Positions 17,858-27,402 of a stretch of DNA of 64,000 nt are shown here, one piece after another. The notes beneath the pieces are model-generated. The model made no database searches. It saw nothing but the letters and a program-made list of their open reading frames with translations, and was not told the DNA's origin. The translations under genes and the position numbers were made by a program. The stretch's first letter is position 1. Each line of letters begins with the position of its first letter. This stretch comes from Candidatus Zhuqueibacterota bacterium (lineage in GTDB: Bacteria > Zhuqueibacterota > Zhuqueibacteria > Oceanimicrobiales > Oceanimicrobiaceae): NCBI GenBank assembly GCA_029261995.1, contig JAJDAF010000039.1, positions 62,001-126,000 of the forward strand, written 5' to 3'.

Positions 17858-18061
17858 CTAAAGATATCCCAAGTCTCGCAACCGCTCCCTGAGCTGTGGG
17901 TCATCTTTTGGGACGGAGTTGTCCGCGCCGGCAAGCAATTCCCGCAACACGGCATTCACGTAGTCTTCCACGGAATCGAACAGTTCCGAGTGGGACACAA
18001 TCTGTTCGATTTCGCGGTAGATTCTCTCGTCGATAGAGATTTTCCCGTCGGGACTTTTCAT
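17858..18061 (-). CDS. Small ribbon-helix-helix-like protein with LGYL tail
   Basis: The product is 67 residues, beginning MKSPDGKISIDERIYREIEQ. A beta-strand-helix-helix pattern over residues 8-45 resembles CopG/RHH DNA-binding or adaptor proteins (SIDERIYREIEQIV, SVEDYVNAVLRELL). The C-terminus is LRERLRDLGYL; a terminal LGYL/LGYI peptide is common at the C-termini of sulfatases. Its start is 1 base after the stop of the glycosyltransferase gene, and its stop directly touches the GTG of the sulfatase-fold gene, so all three are translationally coupled. It may act with that enzyme or as an antitoxin-like regulator. No toxin partner is adjacent. Confidence 0.75.
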   Translation of the reverse strand: MKSPDGKISIDERIYREIEQIVSHSELFDSVEDYVNAVLRELLAGADNSVPKDDPQLRERLRDLGYL

Positions 18062-18062
18062 T

Positions 18063-19241
18063 CTATGCTCCCGATTGTGAGTTGCCGTCAGGCGGTGGAA
18101 CATTGCGGCCACTGCGACCGGAGGCCGCCCATTCCACGCCATCGATCATAGCTTCCCATGAGTATTTCTTTTTCTCAATCATCACATTCTCTGAAAACTC
18201 ATGCGCTCTGTTTTCCTGGTAGAATCGAACCAACGCTGCGGCGAGCGCGCCAGGATCCCGGGGAGGAACCACAAACCCGGTTTTTTCATGGACCACGACT
18301 TCAGCCAGGCCGCCGACATCGGTGACAATGCAAGGCCGGTCAAGATGATAAGCGAGCTGCACAATGCCACTCTGCGTCGCTGATGTGTACGGCAACGCGA
18401 CAACATCGGCCGCGGAAAAATAGGAACTGACTTCTGCGTTTGGCACAAAATCGGAATGAATCTGAATCGAATCGGTGACTCCCAGACTCGCAGCCAAATC
18501 CCGGTACTTGCTTTCGTCTTCGTAGAATTCCCCAACTACCAGAAGTTTAATCCTGACCTGCTTCAGAATCACGGGCAAGGCCCGCAACATCAGATCGAGG
18601 CCTTTGTAGGCACGCACGTATCCGAAAAAAAGAACAATGCGTTCATCAGTCAAGTTTAGCGTCGCTCTGGCGGCCATTTTGTCCACCGCCTGGCCAAAGA
18701 TATCGTAGAGTGGATGCGGAATCATGCGGTAGCGAGCATTTGGAACCAGGCTCAGCAGATCCTTTTCGACTACGCCTGATTGTACGATAAAAGCGTCGGC
18801 GTGCTTGAATGCGAAGCGGGTCAGCTTGATGTCACCGGGCCGTTTTTCGTGCGGGATAACATTGTCGCAAATGTACAAGATTCTAGCCTGACTCAACTTC
18901 CGGGCAAGCTTACAAATGAAGCCAAACGCCGGAGCGAAGAATGGCATCCAAAACTTGAAGACAACAAGATCGGGCTGAAGTTCTTTCAGTCGTTTGCCAA
19001 CTCGCCACCAGGAAAAAGGTCCGATGGAGTCAAGAATGGGCTCAGAGGGAATTCGCAGCGAGGGGTCGGTGCTGATTTCCATCTGGGTTTTACCCGGAAA
19101 AAGCAGGTTCGGGTACTGCCGCTTGAAGGTGATGACATTAACCTGATGCCCCCGTTCCGCCAACTTCTTGTAAAGAATGCCCGTGTACTGCGCAATTCCA
19201 CCCCGAAGCGGATAGGCGGTTGAGACTATTGCGATCTTCAT
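18063..19241 (-). CDS. Glycosyltransferase, GT4 family
   Basis: This 392-residue GT-B enzyme has N-terminal [23 protein letters not shown] and a C-terminal donor-binding half with [53 protein letters not shown], including the E-x7-E-like region typical of GT4. [11 protein letters not shown] contains a conserved catalytic His region. Its ATG overlaps the TGA of gmhB (ATGA). It lies between the heptose nucleotide genes and the sulfatase-fold gene, so it may transfer a heptose residue; that is inference. Confidence 0.88.
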   Translation of the reverse strand: MKIAIVSTAYPLRGGIAQYTGILYKKLAERGHQVNVITFKRQYPNLLFPGKTQMEISTDPSLRIPSEPILDSIGPFSWWRVGKRLKELQPDLVVFKFWMPFFAPAFGFICKLARKLSQARILYICDNVIPHEKRPGDIKLTRFAFKHADAFIVQSGVVEKDLLSLVPNARYRMIPHPLYDIFGQAVDKMAARATLNLTDERIVLFFGYVRAYKGLDLMLRALPVILKQVRIKLLVVGEFYEDESKYRDLAASLGVTDSIQIHSDFVPNAEVSSYFSAADVVALPYTSATQSGIVQLAYHLDRPCIVTDVGGLAEVVVHEKTGFVVPPRDPGALAAALVRFYQENRAHEFSENVMIEKKKYSWEAMIDGVEWAASGRSGRNVPPPDGNSQSGA

Positions 19242-19783
19242 TTCAGATCAATCAGGTCAGGTAGATCTTTGAGTTGGTGAATAGTGAGATTGGCCCGGGT
19301 GTTTGGCGGACTGCCGGCCGCGGTTGCGAGCAGGATGTTCGTGCCAACGCCGGCATTGATTCCGGCCTCAATATCACTCTCCTTGTCACCCACCAGATAG
19401 GAGTCTGGCAAACTTAAGTCGAACTCATCTCGGGCCTTCAGGAGCATTCCTGGGTTCGGCTTGCGGTCAGATGACTCGCGTCGATATCGCCCGATTCCTG
19501 CTTCCGCGTGATAGGGACAAAAATAGACTTTTTCGATGTCAACGTTTTGTGCTCGAAATTCTGCAAGCATCCATTCCGTCAAGGTATGGAAGTCATGTTC
19601 TGTGTAGAGGCCGCGAGCGATGCCGGCTTGGTTGGTGACCACAATGAGATGAAACCCGTGGCGCTGAAAATGCCGGCAGACATCGAATATTCCGTCAAGA
19701 AAGATGAAGTCATCCTGGCGGTACAGGTAGTTGATCTCTTTGTTGATGACACCATCGCGGTCCAAAAACAAAGCTTTAGGCAT
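19238..19783 (-). CDS. gmhB: D-glycero-D-manno-heptose 1,7-bisphosphate phosphatase
   Basis: This 181-residue HAD phosphatase has the nucleophile motif FLDRDGVIN (Asp at about 7), [11 protein letters not shown] and [11 protein letters not shown]. It would remove the C7 phosphate of heptose 1,7-bisphosphate before nucleotidylation. The insertion loop reads [25 protein letters not shown], where the usual second pair of zinc cysteines (C-x-C) is replaced by Ser-Ser, so this is a version with a degenerate zinc site. The ATG at 19783 has GGAG about 9 bases upstream and overlaps hddC by 8 bases. It is flanked by hddC and a glycosyltransferase. Confidence 0.9.
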   Translation of the reverse strand: MPKALFLDRDGVINKEINYLYRQDDFIFLDGIFDVCRHFQRHGFHLIVVTNQAGIARGLYTEHDFHTLTEWMLAEFRAQNVDIEKVYFCPYHAEAGIGRYRRESSDRKPNPGMLLKARDEFDLSLPDSYLVGDKESDIEAGINAGVGTNILLATAAGSPPNTRANLTIHQLKDLPDLIDLK

Positions 19784-20468
19784 ACGGGACAAGCTCCGTT
19801 TGCGCACGAGCGTAGTCTTCAGGAATGCCGATATCGATGAAATAGGAATCTGAGACAAAGGCCCGAATTTGCAGCGACTCAATATGCTTTTTCAGAAAAC
19901 CTTCTTCAAGAGAAAAATTTTCGGGCAAATCAAAACCGTCAAACAGCGTTTTCCTGAGGATGTAGACTCCGCCGTTGATTTGCCCAACAGCAGTGGCCTG
20001 CTTTTCGTCGAATCGCACAACCCGCGAGCCGGCGGTCTGCACAACGCCATACCTTTCAATGTTTCGCATTGGCTTCAGCGCAATGGTCAAATCAGCGTTC
20101 AGGCTCAGATGGCTAGTCAGCATCTCTCCTAAATCGACATCAAAGAAGGTATCCCCATTCACAACAACCACGTGCTCGGAATCGGCCTGCGCGAGGGCCA
20201 GCTTGATGCCGCCACCCGTTCCCAAGGGCTCAATTTCTTGTGAATAGCCAATTCGAATGGAAGTGTGGGATGAACCAAAGTGCTGCTCAATCTTTTCGTG
20301 AAGATACCCGGTGGAGAGAATGGCTGAAGTCACACCGTGGCGAGACAAATAGGCGAACAGGTACTCTAGAAATGGTTTGTCGTTGATCGGCGCCATCGGT
20401 TTTGGCGTGTCCGCAACCACGTCGCGCAACCGTGTACCGAATCCGCCCGCTAGAATGACCGCTTCCAA
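19776..20468 (-). CDS. hddC: D-glycero-alpha-D-manno-heptose 1-phosphate guanylyltransferase
   Basis: This 230-residue nucleotidyltransferase begins [17 protein letters not shown] after its start codon, then [34 protein letters not shown] and [12 protein letters not shown], the standard Rossmann-like NTP-transferase signature in its HddC form. It would make GDP-D-glycero-alpha-D-manno-heptose. The start is TTG at 20468, with GAGGGGG about 9 bases upstream; a longer open frame reaches 20588 but would overlap hddA by more than 80 bases. It overlaps gmhB by 8 bases. Base specificity (GTP) is inferred from its pairing with hddA. Confidence 0.87.
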   Translation of the reverse strand: MEAVILAGGFGTRLRDVVADTPKPMAPINDKPFLEYLFAYLSRHGVTSAILSTGYLHEKIEQHFGSSHTSIRIGYSQEIEPLGTGGGIKLALAQADSEHVVVVNGDTFFDVDLGEMLTSHLSLNADLTIALKPMRNIERYGVVQTAGSRVVRFDEKQATAVGQINGGVYILRKTLFDGFDLPENFSLEEGFLKKHIESLQIRAFVSDSYFIDIGIPEDYARAQTELVPYA

Positions 20469-20502
20469 TCTCAGAAACCCCCTCTTGGACCGCGAATCGG
20501 GG

Positions 20503-21534
20503 CTATGCGTGAATTGTCCACCGAACCGTGCCTTGCTTGGTAAAATGTATTTTGAAGACAGTGCCACGGAACTGTTCCAGACGTTCAATTACGTTGACTT
20601 TCTTCACGGGATCAACGATCAACATCATAAAGCCGCCACCGCCAGCGCCGGAGATTTTTCCAGCCACAGCCCCGGCATCTCGCGCCGCCTGGTAGACTTC
20701 GTCTATCTCACGGTTTGTAATGGTGTGGGCCATGTTCTTCTTCGTTTCCCATGATTTGCTCAGGCTCTCCGAGAATTTGCTCATCTCCCCTTTCAGGAGA
20801 GCTTCTTTCATGACCAGGGCGTCCGCTTTCAACTGGTGCATCGCCTCAACGGATTTCTTTTTCTTCTCGTTAACGTTACGAGTCTGCTCATCAATGATGT
20901 GCGCTGACTCACGCGAGACACCTGTGAAGTAAAGCAACATCGAGGTCTCAAGCTCATCGACAATCCACTGCTTGATGCGTAGCGGATTCACGATCACACG
21001 GTCATCCTCATAAAACTCCATAAAATTGAAGCCACCAAAGGTGGCGGCGTACTGATCCTGCTTGCCGCCGGAAAGGCCTAGATCGTTGCGCTCGATTTCA
21101 TAAGCAAGATGCGCGATGTCGTAGTCGCCGAGTGGCAAATTGAGCCACTCCACAAACCCATTGAGAATAGCGACAACCATGGTTGAAGATGAACCGAGTC
21201 CGGAACCGGCGAGGGCGTCGGAGTAGGTCGTCATCTTGAATGAGAGAGGCTTGCCGTCGTTGAATTCTCTGACAATGTGGTTATAAACGCCTTTGTGCAG
21301 TATAAGCTCGCCATCCACCTCGAGTTGTTTGATGGCGGGTGATTCGAAATGCTCATCCCGGTCGGTGGCGTGGATTTCGATGTGATCAGTGGCGGTGGTT
21401 TCGATGGTGCAGTACGCGTACATATCGATGGTGGCATTGAGCACATAGCCACCAAACTCATCACTGTACGGGGAAACGTCTGTACCGCCGCCGGCCATGC
21501 CAAGCCGGAGCGGGGCCTTGCTGCGAATAATCAT
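20503..21534 (-). CDS. hddA: D-glycero-alpha-D-manno-heptose 7-phosphate kinase
   Basis: The 343-residue GHMP kinase starts [36 protein letters not shown], essentially the HddA N-terminus. It has the ATP-binding motif [16 protein letters not shown] at about 100-115 and the C-terminal [15 protein letters not shown]. It phosphorylates heptose 7-phosphate at C1 in the GDP-heptose route. The ATG at 21534 is preferred over the TTG two codons earlier because GAGG lies 6 bases before it. hddC, gmhB and a GT2 flank it. The first step enzyme, GmhA, is not in the window. Confidence 0.92.
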   Translation of the reverse strand: MIIRSKAPLRLGMAGGGTDVSPYSDEFGGYVLNATIDMYAYCTIETTATDHIEIHATDRDEHFESPAIKQLEVDGELILHKGVYNHIVREFNDGKPLSFKMTTYSDALAGSGLGSSSTMVVAILNGFVEWLNLPLGDYDIAHLAYEIERNDLGLSGGKQDQYAATFGGFNFMEFYEDDRVIVNPLRIKQWIVDELETSMLLYFTGVSRESAHIIDEQTRNVNEKKKKSVEAMHQLKADALVMKEALLKGEMSKFSESLSKSWETKKNMAHTITNREIDEVYQAARDAGAVAGKISGAGGGGFMMLIVDPVKKVNVIERLEQFRGTVFKIHFTKQGTVRWTIHA

Positions 21535-21551
21535 GCCCAACCTCGTGTTGG

Positions 21552-22493
21552 TTAACCCAAAGTCCGTTTAATCGAGTAATCCACCTGACTCTTCCGGCTC
21601 TCCGTGATCATCTCGCCAAGCAGTCCAATTGACACAAATTGCACGCCAACGATGATACTAAGTATTCCGAGAAATAAGAGAGGGCGGTCGGACAAATACT
21701 TCTCAAAGAATATACGATCAATAGCCAGGTAAATGCTGATAATGGAGCCGAAAATAAAAGACACAAGTCCCACCGACCCAAACAAATGCAGTGGCCGTCT
21801 TGTGTACCGCGTAATGAAGAGCACAGTGATGAGGTCGAAGAAACCAGCCGCGAAACGCCAAAGCCCGAATTTGGTCGTGCCGTATTTTCGTGCGCGATGG
21901 CGCACAACCATTTCGCCGACCTTGAATCCATCCCACTGCGCCAGCACCGGCAAGAACCGGTGCAACTGGCCATAGATGTTCAGTGAATCAGTCACTTCTC
22001 GCCTGTAGGCTTTGATGCCGCAGTTGATGTCATGCAGCTTCAGACCGGTCAACTTACAGGTCACGGCGTTATAAATCTTCGACGTGTAACATTTGATAAA
22101 GGGGTCTTTGCGATTCTTCTTCCAGCCGGAGACCAGGTCGTAACCATCCGCGAGTTGAGCGAGCAGATTGGGAATCTCAAGCGGATCATCCTGCAAGTCA
22201 GCGTCCATGGTGACGATAACCCGGCCACGCGCCTGGCCAAAGCCCTGAGCCAGTGCGGCAGATTTCCCATAGTTTTTCCGGAACTGGAAAACCCGGATTC
22301 GTGGGTCTTTTTCATGCAATTTTGCTAGAACTTCCATGGATGTATCCGTTGAGCCATCATCGACAAAAATAATTTCGGCCGACAGCTTTTCGGTCTCAAC
22401 TACAGCAGCGATTTGGCGGTGGAGCTCGGGCAGTGACTCTTCTTCGTTATACAGAGGCACAACCACGGACACATCAATCTCTTTATTGCTCAC
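21552..22493 (-). CDS. Glycosyltransferase family 2 with C-terminal membrane helices
   Basis: This 313-residue polyprenyl-phosphate glycosyltransferase (DPM1/ArnC/GtrB-like) has the GT-A motifs [25 protein letters not shown] and [11 protein letters not shown], followed by two hydrophobic helices at about 230-290. It would charge a lipid carrier with a sugar at the inner membrane. I prefer the GTG at 22493, 19 bases after the upstream stop and directly before the catalytic domain; an ATG at 22577 would overlap the upstream gene by 65 bases with a poorly structured extension. It is in the operon with hddA. Confidence 0.88.
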   Translation of the reverse strand: MSNKEIDVSVVVPLYNEEESLPELHRQIAAVVETEKLSAEIIFVDDGSTDTSMEVLAKLHEKDPRIRVFQFRKNYGKSAALAQGFGQARGRVIVTMDADLQDDPLEIPNLLAQLADGYDLVSGWKKNRKDPFIKCYTSKIYNAVTCKLTGLKLHDINCGIKAYRREVTDSLNIYGQLHRFLPVLAQWDGFKVGEMVVRHRARKYGTTKFGLWRFAAGFFDLITVLFITRYTRRPLHLFGSVGLVSFIFGSIISIYLAIDRIFFEKYLSDRPLLFLGILSIIVGVQFVSIGLLGEMITESRKSQVDYSIKRTLG

Positions 22494-22512
22494 TTTCTCG
22501 CGCTCTTTTGGA

Positions 22513-23364
22513 TTAGTTTGATTGTCTCTTTTCGTCCCTGACTCGCTCAGCGTCCCGCCAATAGACACGTTTTGCATTGCTGGCTGTCTTCAGCCGAAAT
22601 TTCTCGGGATCGATTTCCTTGTTAATCTTCTGGCTGGTGTAGTAGATCGTCAGCCGTTCACGTGCGCCCGGCCGAGTCACCTTGACGATCTGAGGCAAGA
22701 CAATGCCCTTGCTCATTTTGAATCGGCGGTATTCTTTGGAAAGGATTAGCTCACCATTCTGGCCTCTGCGCTCGCTCCGAGTCACAACAGGCTTCCTGGC
22801 ATCCACCCAATAAAGTTGCTGCTCATCACCGAGCTGGCATGTAATCAAGAACTTGTCGCCGTCCAGGGTCAACCGGGTAGAACTGTCAATGACTACCTGT
22901 GTCAGGCCGGTGAGGTTCTCCACCAACTCATCTGTTTCGATTTCCAATTGCAGGAAATCGCGCAAATCCAGCCGGTCGGTCTCACCGTAGTAGAGCACGT
23001 TCTCCCTTGGCGCGTAAGCGCCGAACACCCGGCGGTCCAGGAACAGTGCTCCGATATCGATGCCGAGAATCGCCTCGGTCTTGACAAAGACAGAATCTGG
23101 CAGGTTGACGTAGACTTTAGAAGTCCCGCTGTATCCCTCCCCCGGAAGCTCAATAATGATGCGGGCACGGCCTTCAAAGCTGTACAGTTTAGCCAAATTG
23201 CGAGCCACCCTGGATTGGATTTCGCTCGGAGTTCTGTTGGAAAGGTTGGGAAGGTTCCCGGAAGTAGCTGCGCAGCCGGCCAACTGGAGTAACGGGGCGG
23301 CAAAGCCAAAGCACAGGAAGAGATTTCTGACAACCAGCAGCCTGTGGTCGATCGTCGCTTTGAT
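22513..23364 (-). CDS. DUF4292 (LolA/LolB-like) lipoprotein
   Basis: The product resembles DUF4292, an outer-membrane lipoprotein family with a LolA/LolB-like half-barrel that may carry lipoproteins or glycolipids. The coding frame runs from a stop that coincides with the end of the TPR gene. The region after it encodes basic residues, a hydrophobic stretch and a LAGC lipobox, so the lipoprotein signal is clear. No ATG, GTG or TTG exists before the lipobox except a TTG at its own Leu (23283). An ATC directly after the upstream TAA, with GGGG 9 bases before it, is the best start; hence the coordinate given. The shorter start at 23283 would remove the signal. The gene itself is sure, the start is not. 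Confidence 0.8.
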   Translation of the reverse strand: MKATIDHRLLVVRNLFLCFGFAAPLLQLAGCAATSGNLPNLSNRTPSEIQSRVARNLAKLYSFEGRARIIIELPGEGYSGTSKVYVNLPDSVFVKTEAILGIDIGALFLDRRVFGAYAPRENVLYYGETDRLDLRDFLQLEIETDELVENLTGLTQVVIDSSTRLTLDGDKFLITCQLGDEQQLYWVDARKPVVTRSERRGQNGELILSKEYRRFKMSKGIVLPQIVKVTRPGARERLTIYYTSQKINKEIDPEKFRLKTASNAKRVYWRDAERVRDEKRQSN

Positions 23365-25050
23365 TTAGTTGATCCCCAGTTTTATGAGAACGCTTTGACG
23401 CTCGGGGTCGCGTTCACGAGCTTGTTGCCAGGATTGAACCGCCAACTGGGAGTGGCCAAGTTTGTCATAGACGTCACCAAGATGCTCGAACACTTCAGCA
23501 GAATTATCCCGCACTTCGACGGATTTCTTTATGTATTCCAGAGCCTTATCATAGTCATCAAGCTGATAGTAGATCCAGCCCATGGTATCAAGAAATGAAC
23601 CGTTGTCCGGCTCCTTTTCCAATGCCTTGGTAGCCATGCCCAACGCCTCGTCAAGACGCTCTCTGCGCTCGGCCAGGCTGTAACTGAAGTTATTCAAAAT
23701 GGTCGGGTTGTCCGGGTCGTGTTCAAGGGCGCGCTTGTAATACTCTTCACTCTTGACATGATTTTCGGCAGCATCATAGGCGGAAGCCAGAGTGCTGATA
23801 AAGGCTGAATTCTCCGGCTCGCCCTCGACCGACCTGGACAGGAATTCGATGGCCTCGTCCAGTTTGTTTTGTCGCAACAGCAGATTGCCGAGATAAAAGT
23901 TGAGCCAGGGAAATTGCGGGGCCAGCTTTTGTGCTTGCCGGTAGCTGTTTTCTGCTTTGTCGAACGCGCCATTCTGCTCATATGCGGCGCCGAGCTTGAA
24001 CCACGGATCAGCCAGCGATTTATTCAGCTCAACCGTCTTTTCGAAATACGGAATACTCTCATCAAACCGATTGTCACTCAGGTAGATTTGCCCAAGACGG
24101 TAGTAACTTCGCCATTCCCTCGGGTCGATTTCCGTCAGCCGCTCAAGCACAGAGACCGCATGCGTCGTGTCTCCCATTGCGAGATAGAGTTCGCCGAGAC
24201 GCAACTGTGACAAGATATCCGTGGTATCGACTGCGACGGCATCGGTGTAAAGCTTAATGGCTGCGTCCCAGTTTTTTTTCACGACGAAGGTGTTGGCAAG
24301 CTCATCTCTGACTGCATTGAACTCCTGATTTTCCCGGTAGGTTTTCTCGTACCAGTTAATCGCAGCCAAGGTGTCGTTCTTCGCAATCAGCACAGCACCG
24401 ATGGCCAGGTAACCCTGCTCAAGCTCAGGAAATGATTGGGTGAAGCCCTGGAATGTCTCCAGCGCAAGCTCGAGTTCCTTGTTCTGAAAGTAGAGATTGC
24501 CCAGTTGAAATTGAATTTCGCTGTTTGCCTGCTCCATTTCGACCAGGCGGCTGTAATGCTCGGCCGCTTTCCGCGGCTCTTTGTCCGCGAGATAGATTGC
24601 TCCAAGATTGAGGTGGGCATCGATATTCTCGGGATCAATTCTGACGATTTCAAGATATTGCTTCTTGGCAGACTCAGTCTGATTTTTGCGATGGTAAATG
24701 GTGGCCAGAAGTCTTCGACTCTCGACAAAATCGCCGTCTACGGACACGCTGCGCTTGAGCATCTGAATCGCCGTCTCGAGCTTGCCCAGCCTGACATAAT
24801 CTTTGGCAACCGCAAAGGCAATCGAGGCTGAGTTGGGCTCGTAGATGAGCGCCTCGTTGAATGCGTTCAGCGCTTTTTCAAATTCTCCATTAAGCTCAAA
24901 AACCGAGCCTTGAATCACCAGATCGGCGGCCTTGGGATGGTAACTCCCTTCATCATTGGATTGCGCCCCGGCGACACTGAAGAAAGAGAGAACGCAGGCA
25001 GTAGTAAGCCCGCAAAAAAGTGTTTGCATCAATCTGCTCATCCGAACCAT
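23365..25050 (-). CDS. Secreted tetratricopeptide-repeat protein
   Basis: This 561-residue protein has a signal peptide (MSRLMQTLFCGLTTACVL followed by VAGAQ) and then about 14 TPR units covering the rest. Examples are AFNEALIYEPNSAS, YLEIVRIDPENIDAHLNLG and YKRALEHDPDNPTILNNFSYSLA. Such periplasmic TPR proteins act as scaffolds; a partner cannot be read from sequence. Start at 25050 is chosen as the first Met that leaves a normal signal peptide, with GGAG 12 bases upstream; Met at 25041 is equally possible. It appears to head the operon running to 16469, with a promoter at 25083-25111. Confidence 0.88.
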   Translation of the reverse strand: MVRMSRLMQTLFCGLTTACVLSFFSVAGAQSNDEGSYHPKAADLVIQGSVFELNGEFEKALNAFNEALIYEPNSASIAFAVAKDYVRLGKLETAIQMLKRSVSVDGDFVESRRLLATIYHRKNQTESAKKQYLEIVRIDPENIDAHLNLGAIYLADKEPRKAAEHYSRLVEMEQANSEIQFQLGNLYFQNKELELALETFQGFTQSFPELEQGYLAIGAVLIAKNDTLAAINWYEKTYRENQEFNAVRDELANTFVVKKNWDAAIKLYTDAVAVDTTDILSQLRLGELYLAMGDTTHAVSVLERLTEIDPREWRSYYRLGQIYLSDNRFDESIPYFEKTVELNKSLADPWFKLGAAYEQNGAFDKAENSYRQAQKLAPQFPWLNFYLGNLLLRQNKLDEAIEFLSRSVEGEPENSAFISTLASAYDAAENHVKSEEYYKRALEHDPDNPTILNNFSYSLAERRERLDEALGMATKALEKEPDNGSFLDTMGWIYYQLDDYDKALEYIKKSVEVRDNSAEVFEHLGDVYDKLGHSQLAVQSWQQARERDPERQSVLIKLGIN

Positions 25051-25082
25051 TTTCAAGCAAATCTCCCTGATTGAAAGATTTA

Positions 25083-25111
25083 AATATATCATAATTCTGG
25101 TACAAATCCAA
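25083..25111 (-). promoter_or_regulatory. Promoter of the TPR-to-sulfatase operon
   Basis: TTGGAT (25106-25111), a 17-base spacer and TATATT (25083-25088) on the minus strand lie 33 bases before the ATG at 25050. It is divergent from a second promoter 20 bases away. Confidence 0.55.
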
Positions 25112-25130
25112 CAAAAAATTGTTCCTGCGC

Positions 25131-25159
25131 TTGACACTCGAAGCGCAGTTCGTTACATT
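25131..25159 (+). promoter_or_regulatory. Promoter of the isoaspartyl peptidase gene
   Basis: TTGACA (25131-25136), exactly 17 bases, then TACATT (25154-25159), 64 bases before the ATG at 25223. The -35 element is a perfect consensus. Confidence 0.65.
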
Positions 25160-25222
25160 CAACAGCACGCACAAAACAACCCTTCCCGCTTTCTGCAATA
25201 CTCATGTTCAAAGGACAAACAC

Positions 25223-26305
25223 ATGCGCAAGACATGTCTGAATATCGACTCGCTGAGGACCACCCTGAGATGGTCAATAGTTTTCCCCATTCTGGCCGCG
25301 GTCGTCCTGTTTGCGGTGAAGACAGGTCGTGCGCAAGACGCCGAAACCGCGCGACCGTTCGGCCTGGTTATCCATGGCGGAGCGGGCAGCATTTCAAAAG
25401 ACAGAATCACACCGGAAAGAGAAGCGGCCTATCAGGCGAAACTTCAGGAAGCGATTGAGGCAGGCTATGCCATCCTTGAAGGTGGTGGCAGCAGTTTCGA
25501 CGCCGTCGAAACTACCATCAACATCATGGAAGACTCGCCCCTGTTCAACGCCGGCAAGGGTGCGGTTTTCAGCAACGACGGCACCAACGAGATGGATGCC
25601 TCCATCATGGACGGACGCACGCTGAATGCAGGGGCCGTGGCAAGTATCAAGCATATCAAAAACCCAATCAGCCTGGCGCGACTCGTTCTCGAGAACTCTC
25701 CGCATGTGATGTTGGTAGGAGCCGGTGCTGAAGAATTCGGCGCCGAACACGGCATCGAGAAAGTTTCAAATTACTATTTCTTCACAGACAGAAGGTGGAA
25801 AAGCCTGCAGCGCACGATTGCCAAACAGGACAGTCTGAACAAAGCTGCATCTGAAGCAGGCACGCCGGCAAAGGCTGCGAGTACGGAAAAAGGCACTGTC
25901 GGCTGCGCTGCTCTGGACAAGCAGGGCAATCTGGCCGCAGGCACATCAACCGGCGGGCTGACCAACAAGCGCTGGGGGAGGGTTGGAGACTCTCCCATCA
26001 TCGGCGCCGGCACCTATGCCAACAACGCGACATGCGCAGTTTCGGGCACAGGACAGGGCGAATATTTCATGCGCCTTCTGGTTGCACATGATATTCACGC
26101 CCGAATGTTCTATCAGAATAAAGCTCTGGCGGATGCAGCCAAGGAAGTGATCCATGGTGAGCTGACGAAACTTGGGGGCGCGGGCGGGATTATCTCAATT
26201 GACAAAAACGGTAACATTGCAATGACATTCAACACCGCTGGCATGTTTCGCGGCTACCGCACAAACAGTCAGCCCGTGACGGTTCAGATGTACGGAGAAG
26301 AATGA
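25223..26305 (+). CDS. Isoaspartyl peptidase / L-asparaginase, Ntn hydrolase, exported
   Basis: This 360-residue precursor has a signal peptide (hydrophobic 18-33 ending at GRAQDAET) and the plant-type asparaginase fold: VIHGGAGSI, EAGYAILEGGGSSFDAVE, FNAGKGAVFSNDGTNEMDASIMDG. The autocleavage site is GTVGCAALD, where the Thr becomes the new N-terminal nucleophile of the beta subunit, followed by AAGTSTGGLTNKRWGRVGDSPIIGAGTYA. It cleaves isoaspartyl dipeptides and asparagine in the periplasm. AGGA lies 8 bases before the ATG. It has its own promoter and is convergent with the DUF4835 gene. Confidence 0.93.
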   Translation: MRKTCLNIDSLRTTLRWSIVFPILAAVVLFAVKTGRAQDAETARPFGLVIHGGAGSISKDRITPEREAAYQAKLQEAIEAGYAILEGGGSSFDAVETTINIMEDSPLFNAGKGAVFSNDGTNEMDASIMDGRTLNAGAVASIKHIKNPISLARLVLENSPHVMLVGAGAEEFGAEHGIEKVSNYYFFTDRRWKSLQRTIAKQDSLNKAASEAGTPAKAASTEKGTVGCAALDKQGNLAAGTSTGGLTNKRWGRVGDSPIIGAGTYANNATCAVSGTGQGEYFMRLLVAHDIHARMFYQNKALADAAKEVIHGELTKLGGAGGIISIDKNGNIAMTFNTAGMFRGYRTNSQPVTVQMYGEE

Positions 26306-26343
26306 GTTTGGCCAGCGATGTTCGTTCCTAGCGGCCGAACCGG

Positions 26344-27231
26344 TCAAGAGTCGGTGATGTGCTTTTCGTAAATATCACGGTGGTCCGGATCGAGTTTGAT
26401 CAGCTTCTTGAAAACGTCATCCCGATGGCTGTAGTCTTTGAATAGATCGACAATTTCGGTATAGTGTGAGTTCAGGAACTGCTGCGGCTCCTCCATCAGG
26501 TTGCCTTTGGTCTCCATCACTTCCTCGATGATATCTAGCGCAGAAATAAAGTTGGCGCGCGCATCCTTTTTGTTGTTTTCTTCTTCCAGGACGTAAAGCC
26601 CGTAAAAGTAGTAATCTTTCATTTCCCGAAAGCGCATGAATGGCTTGCGAAAAACACGGTTGATCAATTCCACGCGCTGAGTCCAGCCGGCACTGAATTC
26701 TGTTCTCACAAACTTGCCCAGCGCTCCGAAATTAAGCGCGCGTTTGTAATATATGTCTCCACCCATGCCACGCACTTTGTCCATCTCGCTGCCGAGGACC
26801 ATATTGATATAGAAATTCAAAACGCCCGTCAGGGGTTCGACGGACTGCTCGCTGTACACCAACAGATCCGTCGGCTCGAACGGAAACCTGACACGTCGAT
26901 CAAAATACTGCACATCCGAGCTTGAAATGAGAAACTCACAATTGTAGCGGTCCTCAACGTTCGAAAGGCTTTCAGAGAGAAAAAGCTGGATAGAAAGCTC
27001 GAGCGGCATTCGATCATCTTCTTCGAGCCATTCGACGTCTTCAATGTACTCCTGGACGGCGTCAGCAAACCCCTGCATCTTTTGCTCCTTGTCCTCCGGA
27101 AGCTTGTCGATAATCGCTTGCACTTTCGCCTTCACACTGCCAGCCTGGACCACGCACGGCACGCTCAAAAGAACCAGACACAGAGGGTACCAGAGAGCTG
27201 GAAATCGGTTCGGGAGCTTTAAGTCTAACAC
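26344..27231 (-). CDS. DUF4835 family secreted protein
   Basis: The 295-residue product has a signal peptide ending near CVVQAGS and matches the layout of DUF4835, a family mainly of Bacteroidetes: FADAVQEYIEDVEWLEEDDRMPLELSIQLFLSESL, then PFEPTD, then LTGVLNFYINMVLGSEMDKVRGMGGDIYYKRAL. In Bacteroidetes it is often linked to gliding or outer-membrane biogenesis genes but has no proven role. The start is GTG at 27231 with GGGGAG 7 bases upstream, and a consensus promoter lies at 27279-27308. It is a useful taxonomic marker for the FCB group. Confidence 0.85.
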   Translation of the reverse strand: MLDLKLPNRFPALWYPLCLVLLSVPCVVQAGSVKAKVQAIIDKLPEDKEQKMQGFADAVQEYIEDVEWLEEDDRMPLELSIQLFLSESLSNVEDRYNCEFLISSSDVQYFDRRVRFPFEPTDLLVYSEQSVEPLTGVLNFYINMVLGSEMDKVRGMGGDIYYKRALNFGALGKFVRTEFSAGWTQRVELINRVFRKPFMRFREMKDYYFYGLYVLEEENNKKDARANFISALDIIEEVMETKGNLMEEPQQFLNSHYTEIVDLFKDYSHRDDVFKKLIKLDPDHRDIYEKHITDS

Positions 27232-27278
27232 GGATGTTCTCCCCGGTTTGGTTTATCATCTGATGAAAAGCCTCGCAA

Positions 27279-27308
27279 AAGGTAGCCATAATTGCAGGAC
27301 TTGTCAAG
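27279..27308 (-). promoter_or_regulatory. Promoter of the DUF4835 gene
   Basis: TTGACA (27303-27308), an 18-base spacer and TACCTT (27279-27284) on the minus strand lie 48 bases before the GTG start. It is back-to-back with the + strand promoter at 27325-27353. Confidence 0.6.
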
Positions 27309-27324
27309 CGGAAATCATTTCTCT

Positions 27325-27353
27325 TGACTCTTAGCGACGATTTTTGTATTCAT
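27325..27353 (+). promoter_or_regulatory. Possible promoter of the 27403-30344 pair
   Basis: TTGACT (27325-27330), 17 bases, then TATTCA (27348-27353), 50 bases before the ATG at 27403. The -10 match is weak. Confidence 0.4.
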
Positions 27354-27402
27354 TTCTACACTGAAATCGGATGAAAGTCTCTCATCTAGTGAGGAGGTGA
27401 GC

